This document shows positions 34,667-40,357 of a stretch of 40,357 nucleotides of DNA, one piece after another; position 1 is the first letter of the stretch, and every line of letters starts with the position of its first letter. The DNA is from Chloroflexi bacterium B3_Chlor. Its GTDB lineage: Bacteria; Chloroflexota; Anaerolineae; UBA7937; B3-Chlor. Location of the stretch: the NCBI GenBank assembly GCA_005223035.1, contig NJBK01000031.1, positions 1 through 40,357 of the forward strand, written 5' to 3'. The position numbers were made by a program, and so were the translations under genes. Under the pieces are notes generated by a model. It was not told the origin of the DNA. It saw only the letters and a list, made by a program, of their open reading frames with translations, and ran no database searches.

Positions 34667-35122
34667 ATGCTATACGTAGATGAGAAGCGATGCTCCGGCT
34701 GTGGCCTCTGCGTGGACGTATGTCCGGTCGAGGCCATCACCCTACAAGATGATGTGGCAGCGATTGACCAGAACCTCTGTACTGAGTGTGAGGCCTGTGC
34801 GGCCACCTGCCCCGAAGCAGCCATTCTGACGCTTACAGAACCTGCTCTTGACCCATATGTGCAGCGTGAAATTGCCCCATATGAACGTCAGCAGGTTACG
34901 GTACCCCTTGCCACTAGACTAGCCCCAGCTATTGGATCGGCTCTGTTCTTCCTGGGGCGCGAGGTCGTTCCCCGCGTAGCAGACTATCTGCTAGACACTT
35001 TTGACAGAAGGATGAGTTCTACCTCGCCTACTGGCGGCGACAAGAATCTGATCACACCTCCTGAGGGGAAAACCAAAGCAGCGGGCCGTCGATACCGTAA
35101 GCGCCACCGGGGAGGATCATGA
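34667..35122 (+). CDS. 2[4Fe-4S] ferredoxin with C-terminal extension
   Basis: A 151-residue protein. Its first 60 residues form a bacterial 2[4Fe-4S] ferredoxin: CSGCGLCVDVCPVEAI and CTECEACAATCPEAAI are two full CxxCxxCxxxCP motifs. The C-terminal 90 residues include a mildly hydrophobic LAPAIGSALFFLG segment and end strongly basic (GRRYRKRHRGGS), probably for membrane or nucleic acid/partner contact. ATG 34667 is preferred over 34658 for spacing from AGGG. It overlaps the radical SAM gene by four bases (ATGA), so they are coupled; the ferredoxin may be its electron donor. Confidence 0.9.
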   Translation: MLYVDEKRCSGCGLCVDVCPVEAITLQDDVAAIDQNLCTECEACAATCPEAAILTLTEPALDPYVQREIAPYERQQVTVPLATRLAPAIGSALFFLGREVVPRVADYLLDTFDRRMSSTSPTGGDKNLITPPEGKTKAAGRRYRKRHRGGS

Positions 35123-35889
35123 GCCTTGTCTACGGCCCAGTACCGTCCTGGCGTTTGGGACGGTCGCTGGGCATAGATCCTGTATCAACTCGATACAAGA
35201 CCTGCTCCTTCGATTGCATTTACTGCCAACTTGGACGGACGAGGCACCCACTGGCCGAAAGGAAGGTCTTCGTATCACCGCAGGCTCTCAAGTCGCAACT
35301 GGAGGGATTCAGGGATCTGCAAATAGACTACATCACCTTCTCTGGGATGGCTGAGCCCACGCTGGCCGCCAATCTCCAGCAGCTAACCGCCGCCGTCAAA
35401 GAGACGCTGCGAGGGTGGCCCCTTGCCATACTGACAAACTCATCGCTGATGCCTAGTCCGGGAGTGCGACGTGATCTGGCTCTCTTTGATGTGGTCGTAG
35501 CTAAGGTAGATGCTCCCAACCAGGAGCTATTCGCGCAGATCAATCGGCCCTTTGTGAACTACCTATTCCACGAGATATTGGAGGGTGTCCGCTGCTTCCG
35601 AGAGGAGTTCGCGTCGAAGCTGGCCTTGCAGATGATGTTTGTCGAAGCCAACCGGGGTAGCGCCACGGAGATGGCAGAAATCGCTCGGCGTCTACGACCT
35701 GATGAGGTGCAACTGAACACGCCCTTGCGCCCCTGTCCCATGCCACCCCTAAGTCCTACCCAGATAGATCAAATCGAGGAGACGTTTGAAGGCCTCAACG
35801 TAATCAATGTCTACACAGGGGAGCGCCCTGAGGTGGCTCCCGTTGACGTTGCCGAAACCAGGAGGCGCAGACCTGAGCAAGAAGGGTAA
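35119..35889 (+). CDS. Radical SAM protein (COG0731-like)
   Basis: A 256-residue radical SAM enzyme. YKTCSFDCIYCQLG (about 27-40) gives the CxxxCxxC motif that binds the [4Fe-4S] cluster used to cleave SAM; YGPVPSWRLGRSLGIDP in front of it and ITFSGMAEPTLAANL after it are typical of the COG0731 group, which has mostly unknown substrates. The usual GNGEPTL glycine motif reads GMAEPTL here. The C-terminal end is short. The role is probably a modification in the metal-cluster pathway, supplied with SAM and electrons by neighbours. Confidence 0.9.
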   Translation: MSLVYGPVPSWRLGRSLGIDPVSTRYKTCSFDCIYCQLGRTRHPLAERKVFVSPQALKSQLEGFRDLQIDYITFSGMAEPTLAANLQQLTAAVKETLRGWPLAILTNSSLMPSPGVRRDLALFDVVVAKVDAPNQELFAQINRPFVNYLFHEILEGVRCFREEFASKLALQMMFVEANRGSATEMAEIARRLRPDEVQLNTPLRPCPMPPLSPTQIDQIEETFEGLNVINVYTGERPEVAPVDVAETRRRRPEQEG

Positions 35890-35923
35890 CTGAGAATGAC
35901 CCACGACTATACCATAGAACTAG

Positions 35924-36145
35924 CGCCCCTGGCGACACTTACACCTTGTGATGGTCGGCCTCCACCTGGGAGGAAAGCCCACACAGGAGTTGGAAGACAC
36001 CATCGCCGAGCTGCGGCGGCTGGCAGTGCAAGAGGTGGCACCATGCCACTGTACTGGAGAGCAAGCAATACGGATGTTTGCCGAGGAGCGGAGCCCCGAC
36101 TTCCTGGTCAACGGCGTGGGAACAGTCATTGAGCTTGGGCATTAA
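35924..36145 (+). pseudogene. C-terminal remnant of a metallo-beta-lactamase-fold hydrolase gene
   Basis: An open frame of about 65-75 codons reads HLVMVGLHLGG, a helix, VAPCHCTGEQAIRMF and VNGVGTVIEL. This matches the last quarter of MBL-fold proteins related to dihydropterin-ribofuranosyl-aminobenzene phosphate synthase, where HCTG supplies a late metal ligand. An in-frame TAG lies at 35921-35923 and the first 180 or so residues with the HxHxDH site are missing. An unrelated open frame (35896) overlaps it. So the gene was probably lost by an internal deletion; a separate tiny gene is less likely since no ribosome site is seen before GTG 35948. Confidence 0.68.
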
Positions 36146-36207
36146 GTCCCATATCGCTTGAAGCAACAGATGAGGCGATGTACGATGGTTGTAGGAGAGG
36201 AGAAAGT

Positions 36208-36447
36208 ATGCCCATCTACGAGTACCGCTGTGCAAGCTGCGGCGAGCAGACGGAGGTCTTGGTGCGCTCAGGAGGTACGGCTCCCCTCTGTCCTCACTGC
36301 GGCAGTCCTCTCTTGGAGAAGTTGTTCTCGGCTCCCTATGTGATGAGTGGGCAAACAACTCGTGCCAAGGGAAGGACCTGTTGCGGTCAAGAGGAGCGAT
36401 GTGCCACGCCCCCTTGTTCAATGGATCAAGGCTGCAAAAGGAAATAG
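36208..36447 (+). CDS. FmdB-like zinc-ribbon protein
   Basis: A 79-residue protein of the FmdB/CxxC_CxxC family. MPIYEYRCASCGEQTEVLVR and CPHCGSPLLEKLFS give the zinc ribbon (four Cys); a Cys-rich tail (TCCGQEERC, then PPCSMDQGC) follows and may bind another metal. The ATG follows AGGAGAGGAG. Function of the family is unsettled; a regulatory role in C1/nitrogen metabolism has been suggested. It is the first gene after the MBL remnant. Confidence 0.88.
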   Translation: MPIYEYRCASCGEQTEVLVRSGGTAPLCPHCGSPLLEKLFSAPYVMSGQTTRAKGRTCCGQEERCATPPCSMDQGCKRK

Positions 36448-36497
36448 TCCAAAAGAGGCAGCCGTTGTCTGAGAGTTCAAGATGACAGGGGCCATGT

Positions 36498-36950
36498 TTG
36501 ATAGTCACAAGAGGTGAGCGCCCACGGCCCGGCCAGGTCGCCGCTCTTCTGCAAGAGCGAGGGAATAGAGTAACCCCGCAACGCCGGGCGATTCTCAGAA
36601 TCATCGAGGAGCAAGGAGGACACCTCAGTGCTGACGAGATTTACTATTTGGCACGGAAAGAGGTTCCTCGGCTCAGCTTGTCCACAGTCTACCGCACACT
36701 GGAGCTGCTGAAGGATCTGGATTTGGTGAGCGAGTTGCATCTAGCTGGCAGCCGCTATCGCTATGAAGCTCAATCCGGGGAACATCAGCACCTGGTATGC
36801 CTGGCTTGCGGCAGGGTGATCGAGTTCCAGTGCGCTCACTGCGCTGAAATGCATCAAAGGCTAGCCGATCAGCATGGCCTCAAGATCACCGGCAGCCGGG
36901 TGGAGTTGTTCGGGTACTGTGAGGAATGCTCCACGACGAGGAACGACTGA
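36498..36950 (+). CDS. Fur family transcriptional regulator
   Basis: A 150-residue regulator. The N-terminal winged helix runs GNRVTPQRRAILRIIEEQGGHLSADEIYYL to VPRLSLSTVYRTLELL, the signature of Fur family helix-turn-helix. The dimerisation domain has the metal ligands EHQHLVCLACGRVIEF and CEEC, i.e. structural zinc CxxC sites. It could be Fur, PerR or Zur; the sequence does not decide. Start: TTG 36498, AGGGG upstream. Its location between the feo operon side and the ATPase pair suggests iron-dependent control of both. Confidence 0.92.
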   Translation: MIVTRGERPRPGQVAALLQERGNRVTPQRRAILRIIEEQGGHLSADEIYYLARKEVPRLSLSTVYRTLELLKDLDLVSELHLAGSRYRYEAQSGEHQHLVCLACGRVIEFQCAHCAEMHQRLADQHGLKITGSRVELFGYCEECSTTRND

Positions 36951-36998
36951 TGCAGGACAGCTTCGTGGCAACACGACCCCCTGTGGAAAGGTAGTCTC

Positions 36999-37859
36999 AT
37001 GATTCTGACCATTGCCAGCGGCAAGGGTGGTACTGGCAAGACCACAGTCGCCGTCAATCTGGCGTTGTCCCTCATGTCCCAACGGCACGACGGCAAGCTG
37101 CTGTTCCTCGATTGCGATGTAGAGGAACCGAACGCTCATCTGTTCCTCAAGCCCGTCATCACGCGGCGAGAGGAAGTGAGCGTCATGATACCCCAGGTTG
37201 ACCCGATTCGCTGTGCCCATCACGCCCGCTGCGCGGAGGTTTGCCAATTCCATGCCATTGCGGCCCTGCCGAACGTGACCCTCGTCTTTCCTGAGTTGTG
37301 CCATGGCTGCGGCGGGTGTACGCTGGAATGCCCTGAGCAGGCGATAGGCGAGGTGCCCCGCACAATCGGGATGATAGAGGAAGGCCGGGTCGGCCCCATT
37401 GACTTCGCCCACGGCATCCTGAACGTAGGCGAACCGATGGCCACGCCCATCATCCGTCAGTTGAAGGGACGAATACGCAACGACTATGACGTCGCGATAC
37501 TAGATGCTCCCCCTGGAACAGCATGTCCGGTCGTGGAATCAATGAGGGGAGCAGATTTCGTGCTTATGGTTACCGAGCCAACGCCCTTCGGTCTCCACGA
37601 CCTGAGGCTTGCTGTGCAGGTGGCGCGTGACGAACTTGCGTTGCCGGTAGCGGTCGTGGTGAACCATGATGGCGTAGGCGACACAGGAGTGGACGAATAC
37701 TGCACCGCCGAGGGGATACCTATCCTGATGCGTATCCCCTTGGACCGCCGGATCGCCGTTGCCTACTCCAAGGGTACACCCTTGGTGGAGGCACTGCCCG
37801 AATACCGTGACCAGCTCTGTCAGCTCTTCGCCAGTATCAAGCAGGAGGCTAGTGCGTGA
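36999..37859 (+). CDS. MinD-like P-loop ATPase with ferredoxin insertion
   Basis: A 286-residue ATPase of the MinD/ParA-related nucleotide-binding family with inserted ferredoxin module. ASGKGGTGKTT is the deviant Walker A; LFLDCDVEEPNAH follows; VAILDAPPGTACPV is Walker B. The insert, about 67-115, has two Cys groups. The first reads CAHHARCAEVC, with His where the second Cys of CxxCxxCxxxC would be. The second, CHGCGGCTLECP, is complete. Homologous ATPase pairs occur in the orange-protein complex. It overlaps the next ATPase gene by four bases. Confidence 0.93.
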   Translation: MILTIASGKGGTGKTTVAVNLALSLMSQRHDGKLLFLDCDVEEPNAHLFLKPVITRREEVSVMIPQVDPIRCAHHARCAEVCQFHAIAALPNVTLVFPELCHGCGGCTLECPEQAIGEVPRTIGMIEEGRVGPIDFAHGILNVGEPMATPIIRQLKGRIRNDYDVAILDAPPGTACPVVESMRGADFVLMVTEPTPFGLHDLRLAVQVARDELALPVAVVVNHDGVGDTGVDEYCTAEGIPILMRIPLDRRIAVAYSKGTPLVEALPEYRDQLCQLFASIKQEASA

Positions 37860-38755
37860 AGCAACTCGTCATCTTGAGCGGCAAAGGGGGAACAGGCAAG
37901 ACCACAGTCGCGGCAGCACTGGCGCACCTGGCCTGTCAAGACTCCTCCATCGTGTTGGTGGATGCCGATGTGGACGCGGCCAACCTGGAACTGGTGTTGT
38001 CACCTCAGGTGCGAGAAGAAAACGCCTTTTTCAGCAGCAAGGTGGCGGTTACTGATCCAGAACTGTGTACGGCATGCGGCACCTGTGAGGAGGTCTGTCG
38101 CTTCGATGCCGTTATCGCTCCCGACGAGAGATCAGATTCCGATCCCTATTCCATAGATCCTGTGGCCTGCGAGGGCTGCGCAGTTTGCCATTATCAGTGC
38201 CCCGCTGAGGCGATCCGCATGGAGGAACCACAAGATGGCCTCTGGTTCCGCTCCGATACCCCCTTCGGCCCCCTAGTTCATGCCCAGCTTTTCGCCGGCC
38301 AGGAGAACTCTGGCAAGCTGGTGAGCGAAGTCCGAGCGCAAGCGAGGAAAATGGCCTCTGCCGGGGAACACGATTACATAATCATTGATGGCCCCCCAGG
38401 TATCGGGTGCGCCGTGATCGCTGCCGCTACGGGGGTGAACCTGGTTCTCGTCGTCATCGAGCCGACAGTATCCGGCGTCCACGACCTGGAGCGACTGCTC
38501 GGCGTCACGGAGCACTTCAATATCCCTGCCTTGGTATGCATCAATAAGTCTGATATCAACCTAGAAAGGACCCTGGAGATCAGCGACTACTGTGCCAGCC
38601 TGAATATCGACGTGGTGGGCGTTATCCCCTTCGACACGGTGGTTACGGAGGCCATGGTGCATGGAAAACCGGTCACCGCCCATGAAGACGGGCCGGTGAC
38701 CCAGGAACTGCAAAGAGTGTGGGAGCGTGTGCAAGCATCCTTGGGTACCAGCTAG
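37856..38755 (+). CDS. MinD-like P-loop ATPase with complete ferredoxin insertion
   Basis: A 299-residue paralogue of the preceding protein. LSGKGGTGKTT is the Walker A, VLVDADVDAANLELV follows, IIIDGPPGIGC is Walker B. The ferredoxin insert has two full sites, CTACGTCEEVC and CEGCAVCHYQCP, so it can bind two [4Fe-4S] clusters. It starts at GTG 37856, overlapping the preceding stop, so the pair is coupled and presumably forms a heterodimer. It is the last gene of the cluster. Confidence 0.94.
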   Translation: MKQLVILSGKGGTGKTTVAAALAHLACQDSSIVLVDADVDAANLELVLSPQVREENAFFSSKVAVTDPELCTACGTCEEVCRFDAVIAPDERSDSDPYSIDPVACEGCAVCHYQCPAEAIRMEEPQDGLWFRSDTPFGPLVHAQLFAGQENSGKLVSEVRAQARKMASAGEHDYIIIDGPPGIGCAVIAAATGVNLVLVVIEPTVSGVHDLERLLGVTEHFNIPALVCINKSDINLERTLEISDYCASLNIDVVGVIPFDTVVTEAMVHGKPVTAHEDGPVTQELQRVWERVQASLGTS

Positions 38756-38807
38756 TCAAGCATGTTCTCGCTCCTTCTCCCCAGCCGGTCACTGACTCAA
38801 GCGCCCC

Positions 38808-38836
38808 TTGCTCTCAGGCTTGCAAGGTAGTATAAT
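38808..38836 (+). promoter_or_regulatory. Candidate promoter of the right-hand glycosyltransferase locus
   Basis: A perfect TATAAT (38831-38836) has TTGCTC (38808-38813) 17 bases upstream, a 3 of 6 match for the -35. It starts transcription about 45 bases before the GT4 start codon. Confidence 0.55.
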
Positions 38837-38890
38837 CCTGCTACCCTTCAAGTTAGCAGATCCACAAATTGAACTTGTGTCAGAAGCTAG

Positions 38891-39775
38891 ATGAAAGTGG
38901 CCTGGTTTGGACATAAGACCAGAAAGCGCGGCAACGGCCTGGTAATGTACTCCAAGCAACTCACGGAGGGATTGGAGGCCCGTGACGCGCAAGTGGTCTT
39001 CTTCTACCATGGCTCCAGCGACGAGAAGACAGAGCAGACCTACAGGCAGACTAGACTGAGGTCCCTGCGACTCTTGGATCACGATCTGGTCTCGTCGCCG
39101 CGAGCGAAAAGGCTGGTACAACGAACCCTGACGGAAGAACTGGTAGATGTCGCTCATGTTTCCCTTTCCTTCTCGCTCCTCGATCTCAGTCTGCCGGCAC
39201 TCTGCCATCGCCTGGGCATCCCCATTGTGGCTACTGTCCACGCCCCATATGATCGTCGCCCGAGCCTCTGGGGGATCGGCTCCCGATTGCTCTACCGTCT
39301 TTGGTCCATAGCGCTGGCAAAGGATGACGCTGTCGTGATCTTCTCGCGTGAACAGAGAGAGATCTTGGGGAGATATGGCGTCCCCATTCAGCACATGCAT
39401 GTGATCCCGAACGGGGTGGATACCGAAACGTTCCGCCCAGCTCCGTCGACGTACAAGGGCGAGGTGGGCGCTGAGCTCTTGGTGGTCTATTGTGGTCGTC
39501 TCGACCCCGAAAAGAACGTAGGCATTCTCGTGCAGACCTTCCTGGACCTCGATCTGCCCCCTTCCCATAAGGTGGTGATAATTGGAAACGGCGTCGAGTA
39601 TCAGAGATTGCGGAATCGTTTCAGTAGCGAGAGCGTGATCTTCACTGGTCTGCTTGAGGATAAGCGTGAGTTGGTCCGCATCTTGCGGTCCGGGGACATC
39701 TTCGTCCTCCCTTCGCAAGTCGAGGGACTGTCCATCGCCATGCTGGAGGGGTGGCTTGCGGCATGGCCGCGATAG
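38891..39775 (+). CDS. Glycosyltransferase family 4, N-terminal part of a frameshifted gene
   Basis: The first 290 or so residues of a GT-B glycosyltransferase: MKVAWFGHKTRKRGNGLVMY at the start, IPIVATVHAPYDRRPSLWG, HVIPNGVDTETFRP, then VVYCGRLDPEKNVGILVQ and FVLPSQVEGLSIAMLEG of the nucleotide-sugar-binding domain. At 39748-39751 (a run of four Gs) the reading frame is lost: this frame ends soon at WLAAWPR, while the family sequence continues in the next frame as ACGMAAIATDVG. One missing G restores a single frame through 40008. This is either a real frameshift mutation or a sequencing error. Confidence 0.87.
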   Translation: MKVAWFGHKTRKRGNGLVMYSKQLTEGLEARDAQVVFFYHGSSDEKTEQTYRQTRLRSLRLLDHDLVSSPRAKRLVQRTLTEELVDVAHVSLSFSLLDLSLPALCHRLGIPIVATVHAPYDRRPSLWGIGSRLLYRLWSIALAKDDAVVIFSREQREILGRYGVPIQHMHVIPNGVDTETFRPAPSTYKGEVGAELLVVYCGRLDPEKNVGILVQTFLDLDLPPSHKVVIIGNGVEYQRLRNRFSSESVIFTGLLEDKRELVRILRSGDIFVLPSQVEGLSIAMLEGWLAAWPR

Positions 39776-40008
39776 CTACGGACGTGGGATGCGACGGAGA
39801 GGCCTTGGAAGGGGCAGGTATCGTCATAGATCCGCGCAACTTGGGAGGCCAGCTACGCCTGGCCTTGAAGATCCTGGTCGAGAACCCCGACCTTCGCAGG
39901 TCTTTGGGTGAGAAAGCGCACCGGAGAGTTGTGACCCGCTACTCGTTGCAGCGCAACATCGATCAAGTCACAGCCCTGTACGAGCAGTTGGCTCCCAGCA
40001 AATACTGA
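39751..40008 (+). CDS. Glycosyltransferase family 4, C-terminal part of the same frameshifted gene
   Basis: This 85-codon frame continues the GT4 protein: ACGMAAIATDVGCDGEALEGAGIVIDP is the usual segment after the LEGMA motif, and NPDLRRSLGEKAHRRVVTRYSLQRN is the standard end of GT4 proteins. It has no ribosome site of its own and no independent function should be assumed. It is followed after 60 bases by a nucleotidyltransferase gene. Confidence 0.85.
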   Translation: MACGMAAIATDVGCDGEALEGAGIVIDPRNLGGQLRLALKILVENPDLRRSLGEKAHRRVVTRYSLQRNIDQVTALYEQLAPSKY

Positions 40009-40068
40009 TCAGGTTTAGAGGCGGCTGCGACCGCTGTAGGCCGAGAAGACAGAAACGGTGAGCAAACC

Positions 40069-40357
40069 ATGAGAATCATTGTCCCTATGGCTGGATTGGG
40101 CACCAGGCTCAGGCCCCATACCCACACCAAGCCCAAGCCGCTACTTCAGGTGGCAGGCAAAACGGTGCTGGACCACGTTCTGGACAGGTTAAGGGATCTG
40201 GATGTTCAAGAGGTAGTTTTCATAGTCGGACATCTTGGGGACCAGATCAAGGAACATGTAGAAGCCAACTACGATTTCGATTCCAGCTACGTCGAGCAGA
40301 AGGAGCCAAAGGGCCAGGCGCATGCCCTCTACCTAGCCCGGGACCATCTCGTAGGAC
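40069..40357 (+). CDS. Sugar-nucleotide nucleotidyltransferase, 3' end cut by window edge
   Basis: Ninety-six codons are in view. MRIIVPMAGLGTRLRPHTHTKPKPLLQVAGKTVLDHVL is the nucleotide-binding start of RmlA/GlmU/ManC-like sugar-1-phosphate nucleotidyltransferases, with the GxGTRLRP-type loop and the downstream PKPLLQVAGK lysine. FIVGHLGDQIKEHV and EPKGQAHALYLA follow, the latter with the GQAHAL motif seen in glucose-1-phosphate thymidylyl- or uridylyltransferases. Substrate cannot be set without the C-terminus. It probably makes a donor for the adjacent glycosyltransferase. Confidence 0.92.
   Translation, partial: MRIIVPMAGLGTRLRPHTHTKPKPLLQVAGKTVLDHVLDRLRDLDVQEVVFIVGHLGDQIKEHVEANYDFDSSYVEQKEPKGQAHALYLARDHLVG

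Noticed and set aside
38789-39718. 309-codon open frame on the minus strand
   Set aside because: It lies antisense to a convincing GT4 gene, has no recognisable motif, and no ribosome site; it is a shadow of high-GC codon use.
39748-39751. Programmed -1 frameshift in the GT4 gene
   Set aside because: A slippery heptamer and downstream structure are not evident; a simple indel in a G-run explains it better.

Overview
The window looks like a chromosomal segment of an anaerobic, Gram-positive-like or deep-branching bacterium, most plausibly a member of the Chloroflexota (Dehalococcoidia-like). This is inferred from gene content only: an archaeal-type S-adenosylmethionine synthetase, a short archaeal/Thermotoga-like S-adenosylhomocysteinase, a stand-alone MetE-core protein, a FixABCX-type electron-transfer operon, Feo iron uptake, and an anaerobe-type cluster of Mrp/MinD iron-sulfur ATPases with NifX-like proteins. 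Several promoters match the housekeeping consensus (TTGACA, 17 bp, TATAAT) almost perfectly. I see no phage, insertion sequence, CRISPR array, rRNA or tRNA.

Layout. (1) 2-8739, minus strand: a surface-polysaccharide operon transcribed from a promoter at about 8711-8739. Its order is rmd and gmd (GDP-D-rhamnose type sugar), tatD, a polyprenyl diphosphate synthase (lipid carrier), a GT2 and a GT4 glycosyltransferase, a zinc-ribbon-containing sugar epimerase and another GT4 cut by the window edge. (2) 8753-14640, minus strand: a SAM-recycling operon led by a well-conserved SAM-I (S-box) riboswitch with its terminator, followed by mtnA, a MetE-core protein, a GNAT acetyltransferase, ahcY and archaeal-type MAT. 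(3) 14909-16786: a GyaR-like hydroxyacid dehydrogenase and a divergent birA. (4) 16791-20291, minus strand: rplU-rpmA-rpmE-tdk and an RNase J-like nuclease; L21 carries a C-terminal domain resembling the RNA polymerase alpha CTD. (5) 20402-21844: a secreted CAP-domain protein. (6) 21872-27410, minus strand: an acyl-CoA dehydrogenase, gamma-carbonic-anhydrase-like protein, FixC, FixX, EtfB and EtfA under one promoter. (7) 27940-30714, minus strand: feoA-feoB-feoC with a strong promoter and an unrecognised 41-residue small gene overlapping feoA.

(8) 31302-38755, plus strand: the most unusual region. A PadR regulator overlaps an Mrp ATPase and is followed by a NifX-like protein, two small proteins (Gly/Met/aromatic-rich and coiled-coil), a NifX/coiled-coil fusion, a ferredoxin, a radical SAM enzyme, the remnant of a metallo-beta-lactamase-fold gene, an FmdB-like zinc ribbon, a Fur-family regulator and two MinD-like ATPases with inserted ferredoxin domains. 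This resembles the anaerobe-specific orange-protein (ORP) type clusters of Desulfovibrio, but with different regulation and extra parts. (9) 38808-40357, plus strand: start of a second sugar-polymer locus, with a GT4 gene broken by a single-base frameshift and a truncated nucleotidyltransferase.

How they connect: region 1 makes and assembles a deoxyhexose-containing surface glycan. Region 2 rebuilds methionine and SAM from SAH and methylthioadenosine and is switched off when SAM is plentiful. Regions 6-8 are redox and metal modules: acyl-CoA oxidation through a flavoprotein/ferredoxin chain, ferrous iron import, and Fe-S or metal-cluster handling, with a Fur-family regulator as the likely link to iron status.
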